A DNA stretch of 5,540 bases, from positions 1 through 5,540 of the forward strand of contig SCUQ01000331.1 in the NCBI GenBank assembly GCA_004297635.1, read 5' to 3'. Shown one piece after another: positions 1-5,540 of this stretch. The translations under genes were made by a program, and so were the position numbers. Position 1 is the first letter of the stretch; every line of letters begins with the position of its first letter. Below the pieces are notes generated by a model that saw only the letters and a program-made list of their open reading frames with translations, was not told the origin of the DNA and ran no database searches. This DNA is from Rhizorhabdus sp. (GTDB lineage: Bacteria; Pseudomonadota; Alphaproteobacteria; Sphingomonadales; Sphingomonadaceae).

Positions 1-248
1 TCTGCAACCTTAGCCGCGATTTTCTCCCTGCCCTCGATTTCACGTTGATCAGCCACTATAATCTCGCACGGCACATTGAACCGCTCGTCAATTTCGGTCT
101 GTAGCTCCCGCAAGTTGTCGAGCCTTCGTCCAACAATCAGGGGCTTGGCCTGGTACGATGCCGCCAAGCGGAGGGCGGACGCTCTGCCCAAACCGGTCGA
201 AGCCCCTGTGACCAGCACCCACGAGTTCTTGATCGCCAGCGGTTTCAC
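1..248 (-). CDS. Short-chain dehydrogenase/reductase (SDR), N-terminal part, C-terminus off the left edge
   Basis: This encodes the first 82 residues of an NAD(P)-dependent SDR oxidoreductase, probably cytoplasmic. The Rossmann cofactor motif TGASTGLG lies at residues 14-21 after the hydrophobic strand WVLV. Strand two ends in Gly40-Arg41-Arg42; basic residues here usually mean NADPH preference. VADQ, with Asp67, fits the position that contacts the adenine ring. The NAG motif and catalytic Ser and YxxxK lie outside the window, so the substrate cannot be inferred. The GTG start at 248-246 overlaps the resolvase TGA as GTGA. Upstream, this frame reaches a stop near 306 without an ATG, GTG or TTG, which supports the start. 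GGA lies 8 nt upstream, and an AAGG a little further, giving a weak ribosome site. The overlap suggests co-transcription and coupling with tnpR, making this likely transposon cargo. Bases 1-240 are about 58% GC (140 of 240 counted). Family call is secure; function is unknown. Confidence 0.88.
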   Translation of the reverse strand, partial: MKPLAIKNSWVLVTGASTGLGRASALRLAASYQAKPLIVGRRLDNLRELQTEIDERFNVPCEIIVADQREIEGREKIAAKVA

Positions 249-796
249 GCGTTTTCCAGAGCCTTGTATAGGGCGGTTTTGCCGATCTTGAGCCGGGCCG
301 CCGCCTCACGAACAGTGAGGCCCGCTGCGATATGCGCCCGCGCTTTACGTAGTTTGTCGGGGGTAACGACAGGCCGGCGACCACCCTTGTTGCCCCGCTC
401 GCGTGCGGCCTTGAGGCCGGCATGAGTGCGTTCACGGATCAGGTCACGCTCGAATTGGGCCAGCGAGCCGAAGATGTTGAACACCAGCATGCCGCCCGAA
501 GTGGTGGTGTCGATATTCTCGGTGAGTGAGCGGAACCCGATGCCGCGCGCCGCAAGCTCGCCGACCTTCTCGATCAGGTGGCTCATCGAGCGGCCGAGGC
601 GGTCGAGTTTCCAGACCACCAGCGTGTCGCCGGGGCGCAAATAGGCGAGCGCTTCGGTTAGGCCAGGCCGATCGGCTTTTGCCCCGGATGCGTGATCGTC
701 GAATATACGGTCGCACCCGGCAGTGTTCAGCGCGTCAAGCTGGAGCGACAGCTTCTGGTCTGCGGTCGAGACGCGCGCATAGCCGATCAGCGCCAC
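245..796 (-). CDS. tnpR: Tn3-family serine resolvase TnpR
   Basis: TnpR is a site-specific serine recombinase that resolves the cointegrate made by TnpA, recombining at res. The catalytic domain opens with IGYARVSTADQ, giving Arg8 and nucleophile Ser10. KLDRLGR supplies Asp65, Arg66 and Arg69, matching the gamma-delta resolvase active-site pattern. The long E helix around FGSLAQFERDLIRERT (residues 109-124) leads to the hinge GGRRP at 138-142. A C-terminal helix-turn-helix spans about 160-180 (TVREAAARLKIGKTALYKAL). I chose the GTG at 796-794. It gives 183 residues, close to the usual length near 185, begins just before IGYARVS, and leaves 139 bp for res. The frame is open up to an ATG at 877, but that start adds 27 residues with no family resemblance and would run through the res boxes. 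The gene is divergent from tnpA, and its stop overlaps the SDR start. It probably represses both promoters when bound at res. Confidence 0.95.
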   Translation of the reverse strand: MALIGYARVSTADQKLSLQLDALNTAGCDRIFDDHASGAKADRPGLTEALAYLRPGDTLVVWKLDRLGRSMSHLIEKVGELAARGIGFRSLTENIDTTTSGGMLVFNIFGSLAQFERDLIRERTHAGLKAARERGNKGGRRPVVTPDKLRKARAHIAAGLTVREAAARLKIGKTALYKALENA

Positions 797-851
797 ATGA
801 TGCCCGATCCTGTCCGTTTTCCCGTCATTATGCGATCTTGTCCGAATCGCC

Positions 852-880
852 GTTACAGGTCCAGAGTTAACGGACATATT
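852..880 (+). promoter_or_regulatory. Candidate tnpA promoter
   Basis: GTTACA at 852-857 (4 of 6 to TTGACA) and CATATT at 875-880 (4 of 6 to TATAAT) are separated by 17 bp. They point towards tnpA and lie between the TGTCCG box at 839 and the CGGACA box at 908, so bound resolvase would block them. Both hexamers are imperfect. This is a by-eye candidate resting mainly on position and spacing. Confidence 0.3.
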
Positions 881-922
881 CCTGTTGGCCGCCAGAGGAC
901 CGTCTGACGGACACGCAAAGCG

Positions 923-928
923 AAGGAG
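923..928 (+). promoter_or_regulatory. Strong ribosome binding site deciding the TTG start of tnpA
   Basis: AAGGAG at 923-928 is a near-perfect Shine-Dalgarno sequence. It lies 7 nt before the TTG at 936, whereas the two ATG codons at 929 and 932 are too close to be used well and open only a 23-codon frame ending at 1000. An in-frame stop at 930-932 rules out any earlier tnpA start. This makes TTG the most credible start. Confidence 0.75.
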
Positions 929-935
929 ATGATGC

Positions 936-3893
936 TTGGCGAGACGGCGACTGGTGAGCCTGGAAATCTGGGCGAGGCATTATGGCGCGCCGCTCGATGA
1001 GCGCGAGATCGCGCGTCATTATACGCTGACCAGCGACGACCTGGAAATTGTCGGCCGCCGTCGCGGCGATGCCACCCGGCTCGGCTATGCGATGCTCATG
1101 CTATATATGAGATGGCCTGGCCGTGCGCTGGAAGCGGGCGAAGTCCCGCCCGCTCCTGTGCTCGCCTATGTGGCGCAGCAACTCGGCGTCGCGCCGGCAG
1201 CCTTCGCGGATTATGCCCATCGGGACCAGACCCGTCGCGAGCATCTCGTCGAAATCCGACGATCGCACGGGTTCAGGATTTTTGACCGCAACGCTTTCCG
1301 TGAAGTTGTCGCCTTCTCGGTCCCAATCGCGCAGACCATCATACACCCCGGCCAGATGGCAGACGTCATCGTCGATGAACTCCGGCGCCTGCAGATCCTC
1401 CTGCCTTCTCCGTCGATTCTCGAAGCGGTGCTGCGGCGGGCGCGCCAGCAAGCCGAACAGCTTACCTATGAAGTGCTCACGAATGGCCTGCTGCCTGACA
1501 CCCTTCAGGGCCTGGACGATTTGCTGGCCCGACGACCGGGGCAGGTCGCGACATGGCTATCCTGGATGCGCAATGCGCCACAATCGCCGGCAGCGCGCAA
1601 CATCCTGCGCCTGATCGAACGGCTCGCCTATATCCGCGCGCTGGGCCTCGATCGCGCCCGTGCCGACATGATCCCGGCTTTGACTTTTGACAGGCTGGCG
1701 GACGAAGGCAGCCGCATCACACCCCAGCACCTTGGCGAACTCAATGCCCTGCGCCGCCATGCGACGCTGGCGGCAACCGGCATCCGGCTTGAGGAAAGCC
1801 TGACCGACGCCACCCTGACGATGTTCGACAAGCTGTTGGGCAGCATGGCGCGCCGCGCCGAGAACCGGACCCGCGACAAAGCCCTCAAGACGGTGCGCGA
1901 GTTGCAAGGCCACCTCCGGACGCTCACGGGGTCTTGCCGCCTCCTCATCGACGCGCGCAGCAAGGGCGTGGATTCTCTGGCGCAGATCGAGGCGCTGGAC
2001 TGGCAGCACTTCGCCGTGGCCGTCGAGCAGGCCGAAGTGCTCGGGCGACCGGAAACCGTCGATCGCACCGCCGAATTGATCGAGCGGCATCGGACGGTGA
2101 AGCTCTTTGTCGGCGCTTTTCTCAACGCCTTCGAGTTTCGCGGCGCCGGCGCGGTTCAGGGGCTCCTGTCAGCGCTGGCCATCATCGCGGAGCTATATCG
2201 GACCGGCAAACGGCGCTTGCCTGATCGCGTGCCGCTACGCTTTGTGCCGCCCGCATGGCGCCCGTTCGTCCTGCGGGATGGCATCGTTGATCGTGCCGCT
2301 TATGAACTATGCGCCTTGTCGCAACTACGCGAGCGGTTGCGAGCCGGGGATATATGGGTCGCGGGAAGCCGGCAGTTTCGCGATTTCGACAGCTATCTCA
2401 TACCGCCGGCGACCTTTGCGGCGCTGCGCGAGAAGGGGCCGTTGCCGCTCGCCATCGAAACGGATTTCGAGCGCCATATCGAGGAACGGCGCACCAGGCT
2501 CGACACGGCGATCGAGCAGGTAACGGTCCTTGCACGGCAAGGGGAGCTGCCCCAGGTTAAGCTTGACGAAAACGGTCTCATCATCTCGCCGCTGAAGGCG
2601 GCAACACCGCCCGCCACCGAGATTGCCCGTCGCGCCGCCTATGATCGACTGCCGCGCGTGAAGATCACCGATCTTCTGCTGGAGGTCGATGCCTGGACCG
2701 GGTTCAGCGAATGCTTCATCCATCGTCGTTCGGGCCGGGAAGCCGACGATCGCAATGCGCTGCTCACGGTCATCCTCGCCGATGGCATCAATCTCGGCCT
2801 CACACGCATGGCGGAAACCTGCCGGGGCGCAAGTCTGCGTCAGCTCGCCCATCTTCACGACTGGCACATCAGCGAAGCCGCCTATGGCGAAGCGTTGGGA
2901 AGGCTGATCGACGCCCATCGCGCCATGCCGCTCGCCGCGCTGTGGGGAGACGGCACCACTTCGTCGAGCGACGGACAGCAATTTCATGCCGGGGGCCGTG
3001 GGGCCGCGATCGGCGACATCAACGCGCGCAGCGGCAACGAACCAGGCGTTGCCTTCTACACCCATGTCTCGGATCGATATGACCCCTTCGCAAGTCGGGT
3101 GATCGCGGCGACCGCTGGCGAAGCGCCCTATGTGCTGGATGGCTTGCTGTATCACCAGACCGGCCTGACGATCGAGGAGCACTACACCGATACGGGCGGG
3201 GCATCGGACCATGTGTTCGGCCTCATGCCCTTCTTCGGCTACCGCTTCGCGCCGCGCCTGCGCGACATCAAGGAGCGTCGTTTACACCTCCTTCCCGGCC
3301 AAGAATCCGGCCCCTTGCTTGCCGGCATGACGGCCGAACCGATCGCATTGGGTCATGTCGCGGCGCATTGGGACGAACTGCTGCGGTTCGCCACGTCGAT
3401 CCGCACCGGCACCGTCACTGCTTCGGCAATGCTGCGCCGCTTGTCCGCCTATCCGCGACAGAACGGACTGGCCCTCGCACTACGCGAGCTGGGCCGCCTC
3501 GAACGCTCCATTTTCATGCTCGACTGGCTGCGCGACATCGACCTGCGCCGGCGCACCCAGGCGGGCCTCAACAAAGGCGAAGCCCGCAACGCGCTCGCCC
3601 GCGCGCTCTTCTTCAACCAGCTCGGCGAACTGCGCGATCGTCGGTTCGAGAACCAGACCTATCGCGCCTCCGGCCTCAACCTGCTCGTCGCCGCCATCAT
3701 CTTGTGGAACACTCGCTATCTCGAAATGGCGCTGGCGGACATCGGCACAGCCGACGAAATCGCACGCCACATCGCGCCATTGGGCTGGGAGCATATCTCG
3801 CTGACCGGTGACTATAGCTGGAATGTTGAAGATCAACCCGATCCGGACGCCTTGCGACCGCTGCGCGCCGTCAACTCCCTACTTGCCGCGTGA
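936..3893 (+). CDS. tnpA: Tn3-family DDE transposase TnpA
   Basis: TnpA catalyses replicative transposition: it binds the 38-bp-type inverted repeats, nicks the ends and joins them to the target, giving a cointegrate. The 985-residue length is normal for the family. Residues from about 1 to 165 resemble the N-terminal DNA-binding region (DUF4158 type), including RRRGDATRLGYAMLMLYMRWPGR. The C-terminal catalytic domain covers roughly 570-960. I place the triad at Asp679 (GTTSSSDGQQF), Asp752 (HYTDTGGASDHVF) and Glu882 (LNKGEARNALARALFF). The spacings of 73 and 130 agree with Tn4430 and Tn3 TnpA, where the second interval is also 130. No frameshift or internal stop is present, so it should be active. 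Translation starts at TTG, set by the AAGGAG site; a rare start may keep expression low. The stop lies 19 nt before the inverted repeat, as usual in this family. It is divergent from tnpR and probably repressed by resolvase at res. Confidence 0.97.
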   Translation: MARRRLVSLEIWARHYGAPLDEREIARHYTLTSDDLEIVGRRRGDATRLGYAMLMLYMRWPGRALEAGEVPPAPVLAYVAQQLGVAPAAFADYAHRDQTRREHLVEIRRSHGFRIFDRNAFREVVAFSVPIAQTIIHPGQMADVIVDELRRLQILLPSPSILEAVLRRARQQAEQLTYEVLTNGLLPDTLQGLDDLLARRPGQVATWLSWMRNAPQSPAARNILRLIERLAYIRALGLDRARADMIPALTFDRLADEGSRITPQHLGELNALRRHATLAATGIRLEESLTDATLTMFDKLLGSMARRAENRTRDKALKTVRELQGHLRTLTGSCRLLIDARSKGVDSLAQIEALDWQHFAVAVEQAEVLGRPETVDRTAELIERHRTVKLFVGAFLNAFEFRGAGAVQGLLSALAIIAELYRTGKRRLPDRVPLRFVPPAWRPFVLRDGIVDRAAYELCALSQLRERLRAGDIWVAGSRQFRDFDSYLIPPATFAALREKGPLPLAIETDFERHIEERRTRLDTAIEQVTVLARQGELPQVKLDENGLIISPLKAATPPATEIARRAAYDRLPRVKITDLLLEVDAWTGFSECFIHRRSGREADDRNALLTVILADGINLGLTRMAETCRGASLRQLAHLHDWHISEAAYGEALGRLIDAHRAMPLAALWGDGTTSSSDGQQFHAGGRGAAIGDINARSGNEPGVAFYTHVSDRYDPFASRVIAATAGEAPYVLDGLLYHQTGLTIEEHYTDTGGASDHVFGLMPFFGYRFAPRLRDIKERRLHLLPGQESGPLLAGMTAEPIALGHVAAHWDELLRFATSIRTGTVTASAMLRRLSAYPRQNGLALALRELGRLERSIFMLDWLRDIDLRRRTQAGLNKGEARNALARALFFNQLGELRDRRFENQTYRASGLNLLVAAIILWNTRYLEMALADIGTADEIARHIAPLGWEHISLTGDYSWNVEDQPDPDALRPLRAVNSLLAA

Positions 3894-3912
3894 CGTTCGC
3901 TATCCGTTCGCC

Positions 3913-3950
3913 CTTTCCGTGCAGATACGTCACTTTCGTGTAGTCACCCC
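3913..3950 (-). repeat. Terminal inverted repeat of the transposon (tnpA-proximal end)
   Basis: Read on the minus strand from 3950, this 38-bp segment begins GGGGTGACTACACGAAAGTG and ends ACGGAAAG. Tn3-family repeats typically start GGGG and end ACGNTAAG, so the inner end matches 7 of 8 positions at exactly 38 bp. It lies 19 nt after the tnpA stop. The next base outside, 3951, is already lgt coding sequence, which independently confirms the outer boundary. Some Tn3 subgroups have longer repeats, so the true repeat may extend inward. The partner copy is outside the window and could not be compared. Confidence 0.88.
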
Positions 3951-4499
3951 TTGTGGCATGGCGGGATGTCGTTCCATGGCGGTGCAACAGGCGTCGGACT
4001 GGCAATCTACCTCTATTGCCGCAGTCGCAAACTCGATTGGCTTCGCGTGCTCGACTATGTGGCGATGTGCGCTCCTATTGGTCTGATGCTTGGGCGAGTG
4101 GCGAACTTCATCAATGGGGAGCTTTGGGGACGCCCGACCAGTCTGCCTTGGGGTGTTATTTTTCCGGGCGGCGGCCCGTTGCCGCGACATCCGAGCCAGC
4201 TTTACGAAGCGGCGCTCGAGGGTCCGTTGCTGTTTCTCCTACTTTGGGCGGTCTATCGCTACACTGATGCCCGCCACCGTCCCGGCGTCCTGACGGGCGC
4301 CTTTGTTACAGGCTATGGCGTTCTGCGCTTCATAATCGAATTCGTGCGAGAACCGGATCGACAACTGGCTGGCTTCACGCAAGCGACGGGCCTCCACATG
4401 GGGCAGTGGCTTTGCCTCCCGATGATTTTCGGCGGCATGATCTTGATGCTATACGGCGCGCGGAAACTCACTCCTGCTCTGCCAGCCGGCGAAGCGTGA
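3951..4499 (+). pseudogene. lgt: lgt, prolipoprotein diacylglyceryl transferase, 5'-truncated by the transposon
   Basis: Intact Lgt is an inner-membrane enzyme that moves diacylglycerol from phosphatidylglycerol to the lipobox cysteine of prolipoproteins, the first step of lipoprotein maturation. The remaining 182 codons align by eye with E. coli Lgt from about residue 95 to the end. MSFHGG carries the equivalent of His103. The signature GRVANFINGELWG carries the equivalents of Arg143, Asn146 and Gly154. RHPSQLYEA follows, and LRFIIEFVREPD supplies the equivalents of Arg239 and Glu243. Several hydrophobic membrane segments remain, but the first roughly 95 residues are gone, including the region of essential Tyr26. 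The frame resumes as LWHGG at the first base after the inverted repeat. The TTG at 3951 is a chance start with no Shine-Dalgarno sequence, since transposon DNA lies directly upstream. A functional product is therefore unlikely. Interrupting an essential gene implies another lgt elsewhere. Confidence 0.93.
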
Positions 4500-4607
4500 C
4501 CCGGCGAGGGTCCTGGTGCTGGAGCACTTTACTTCTTTGTCAGCACTAAACGACATAGCAAATTGCCTCATGGGCACGTGGCGCCGCTCGTCCCGCGCGC
4601 TAGACTT

Positions 4608-4621
4608 CGGACGATCGTCCG
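4608..4621. promoter_or_regulatory. Perfect 14-bp palindrome upstream of the MFS gene, possible operator
   Basis: CGGACGATCGTCCG is fully self-complementary, lies between lgt and the transporter gene, and ends 14 nt before the GTG start. Such a site could bind a dimeric regulator near the promoter or in the leader. No regulator gene is visible in the window and I found no convincing -35/-10 pair next to it. TAGACT at 4601-4606 is a poor -10 candidate. The symmetry is directly visible; the operator role is inferred. Confidence 0.35.
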
Positions 4622-4635
4622 GTAGAAATTAAGCC

Positions 4636-5540
4636 GTGCCCAACTACACAACCAAAATTCCGCAAACGGTCTGGGCCCTGGGCTTTGTCAGTCTCTTCAT
4701 GGATCTCTCGTCCGAGATCATCCACGCGCTGTTACCGCTGTTCCTCACCGGCACTCTGGGCGTGAGTGTTGCCATGGTCGGGCTGATTGACGGCATGTCG
4801 GAAGCGTCCGCTTCGATAACCAAGACTTTTTCAGGCTACATCTCCGACCGAATCGGGCGTCGTAAGCCGCTTATCATCCTGGGCTACGGCCTGGCGGCCC
4901 TGACCAAGCCGCTGTTCGCACTGGCGCAGGGAGCCGGGCTGGTGCTGGGGGCACGCTTTGCCGACCGGATCTGTAAGGGGCTGAGGGGCGCGCCCCGCGA
5001 TGCGCTGGTCGCCGATGTCACACCCGAAGCGATCCGTGGCCGCGCATTTGGGCTGCGTCAGGCGATGGACACGACCGGTGCGTTCATCGGACCGCTTATC
5101 GCCATCGGTCTTATGCTCGCCTTCCAAGATGATATTCGGTCGGTGTTCTGGATTGCCGCCATCCCTGCGTTCATATCCGCGATGGTGGCGATTATCTGGA
5201 TACGGGAGCCCAGCGAGCATCTTCGAGTGGGTCCAAGTGCGCCAATTCGCCTCAAGCAAGTCGGGCAGCTGGGTGCCGGATTCTGGGCTGTCGTTGCAGT
5301 TGGCCTGGTCTTCACGCTGGCGCGATTCAGTGAAGCTTTTCTTGTGCTCATCGCCAGCAAGGAGGGATTGCCGCTGGCACTGGCGCCTCTTGTGCTTGTG
5401 ATGATGAACGCGGTCTATGCGCTCGGCGCCTATCCGGCGGGCATCCTCGCCGATCGCGTGCCGGAGCGGGTGCTGCTGCGATGGGGGCTATTCTGCCTCA
5501 TCGCTGCCGATGCCGTTTTGGCACTGGGTTCGGGTCTTGT
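4636..5540 (+). CDS. Major facilitator superfamily (MFS) transporter, C-terminus off the right edge
   Basis: The first 301 residues of a multi-pass inner-membrane secondary transporter are visible. After a short polar N-terminus, the first hydrophobic segment begins near residue 12 (VWALGFVSLFMDLSSEIIH). MFS motif A, GYISDRIGRRK, occupies 67-77 in the loop between helices 2 and 3. A long conserved stretch at 114-154 contains KGLRGAPRDALVAD and RGRAFGLRQAMDTTGAFIGP. About nine hydrophobic segments can be counted. A second-half motif A-like GILADRVPERV appears near residue 270, so two or three helices of a normal 12-helix protein lie beyond the window. GTG at 4636 is the first usable start because TAA occupies 4630-4632 in frame; the next Met is inside helix 1. 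The ribosome site is weak. The gene lies 136 bp after the lgt remnant on the same strand. MFS membership is clear, but the substrate, whether drug, metal or metabolite, cannot be told from this part. Confidence 0.9.
   Translation, partial: MPNYTTKIPQTVWALGFVSLFMDLSSEIIHALLPLFLTGTLGVSVAMVGLIDGMSEASASITKTFSGYISDRIGRRKPLIILGYGLAALTKPLFALAQGAGLVLGARFADRICKGLRGAPRDALVADVTPEAIRGRAFGLRQAMDTTGAFIGPLIAIGLMLAFQDDIRSVFWIAAIPAFISAMVAIIWIREPSEHLRVGPSAPIRLKQVGQLGAGFWAVVAVGLVFTLARFSEAFLVLIASKEGLPLALAPLVLVMMNAVYALGAYPAGILADRVPERVLLRWGLFCLIAADAVLALGSGL

Larger units (their letters stand above)
797..935. promoter_or_regulatory. Putative res (cointegrate resolution) region between tnpR and tnpA
   Basis: This 139-bp gap between divergent tnpR and tnpA is about the size of a three-subsite res. 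It carries four copies of one hexamer: TGTCCG at 811-816 and 839-844, and its complement CGGACA at 871-876 and 908-913. TGTC/GACA arms are typical of Tn3/gamma-delta resolvase half-sites. The 839-876 pair forms an inverted repeat that could be subsite II, with the 811 box in subsite III near tnpR and the 908 box in subsite I near tnpA. Exact subsite limits are inferred, and the spacings are not canonical. On the minus strand CATAAT (complement of 827-832) resembles a -10 box for tnpR, placed to start a transcript about 24 nt before its GTG; I see no convincing -35 for it. Resolvase binding here would repress both genes. Confidence 0.65.
1..3950. mobile_element. Tn3-family transposon, one end plus transposition module (left end outside window)
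   Basis: The sequence shows, in order, a probable passenger dehydrogenase, a serine resolvase, a divergent intergenic region with res-like boxes, a full-length Tn3 transposase and a terminal inverted repeat ending at 3950. Divergent tnpR and tnpA with res between them is the Tn3 layout rather than the Tn21 layout, where both genes run the same way. The right boundary is fixed by the GGGG terminus at 3947-3950 (minus strand) and by lgt coding sequence starting at 3951. The left terminus and its inverted repeat are not seen; I extend the element to base 1 because no other end signal occurs before the resolvase. Both transposition genes are open and keep their catalytic residues, so the element may still be active. 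I cannot assign a named transposon. Confidence 0.9.

Noticed and set aside
797..877. Upstream ATG start for the resolvase at 877 giving 210 residues
   Set aside because: The extra 27 residues do not resemble the family N-terminus and would overlap the TGTCCG boxes of res. The GTG at 796 gives the normal length and position before IGYARVS.
76..907. Plus-strand open frames opposite the SDR and resolvase genes
   Set aside because: The minus strand carries clear SDR and serine-recombinase motifs; the plus-strand frames have none.
1101..2125. Several minus- and plus-strand open frames of 90-180 codons within tnpA
   Set aside because: All are shadows of the transposase frame with arginine- or proline-rich, low-information sequence and no domain signature.
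2325..3212. 295-codon open frame on the minus strand inside tnpA
   Set aside because: It lies wholly opposite the transposase catalytic domain, has no recognisable motif, and is explained by GC-rich codon bias. Its translation mirrors tnpA codons.
4083..4125. Alanine in place of glycine in the Lgt signature (GRVANF versus GRLGNF in E. coli)
   Set aside because: The functional Arg, Asn and Gly equivalents are kept, and I regard this substitution as ordinary variation rather than a defect. The real lesion is the missing N-terminus.
4516..4546. Possible terminator hairpin after lgt (GTGCT with AGCAC, or GTGCTG with CAGCAC)
   Set aside because: The first stem is only 5 bp with a 2-nt loop and the alternative has a 19-nt loop. 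The following DNA is only mildly T-rich, so a rho-independent terminator is not supported.
4831..5360. Minus-strand open frames of 100 and 142 codons near the right edge
   Set aside because: They are antisense to the MFS gene, which has motif A, helices and a continuous 301-codon frame to the window end.

Overview
The window is dominated by one end of a Tn3-family transposon that has inserted into a copy of lgt (prolipoprotein diacylglyceryl transferase). The DNA is GC-rich, with GTG and TTG starts and few AT-rich stretches. The Lgt remnant reads like an alphaproteobacterial protein, so a sphingomonad-like alphaproteobacterium is my best guess. That is inference from protein style only, and no rRNA or other taxonomic marker is present.

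Layout: (1) 1-248, minus strand: the N-terminal 82 residues of a short-chain dehydrogenase/reductase, running off the left edge. Its GTG start overlaps the resolvase stop. (2) 245-796, minus strand: a complete 183-residue serine resolvase, tnpR. (3) 797-935: a 139-bp divergent intergenic region with repeated TGTCCG/CGGACA boxes, the expected place for the res site and for both transposition-gene promoters. (4) 936-3893, plus strand: a complete 985-residue Tn3-family transposase, tnpA, with its D-D-E triad intact. (5) 3913-3950: the terminal inverted repeat, with its outermost GGGG at 3947-3950 when read on the minus strand. (6) 3951-4499, plus strand: lgt lacking about its first 95 codons, resuming at the first base after the inverted repeat. 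(7) 4608-4621: a perfect 14-bp palindrome. (8) 4636 to the window end, plus strand: the first 301 residues of a major facilitator superfamily transporter.

How it works together: TnpA acts on the inverted repeats to make a cointegrate, and TnpR resolves it at res. This division of labour is established for the family. The dehydrogenase lies between tnpR and the unseen left end, which is the passenger position in elements with divergent tnpA and tnpR, so it is probably cargo. The lgt fragment and MFS gene belong to the replicon that received the transposon. Lgt is normally essential in Gram-negative bacteria, so this broken copy was probably a dispensable second one on an accessory replicon or island. 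I found no CRISPR array, tRNA, rRNA or clearly undescribed system. The least ordinary features are the resolvase-dehydrogenase overlap and the base-exact lgt junction.
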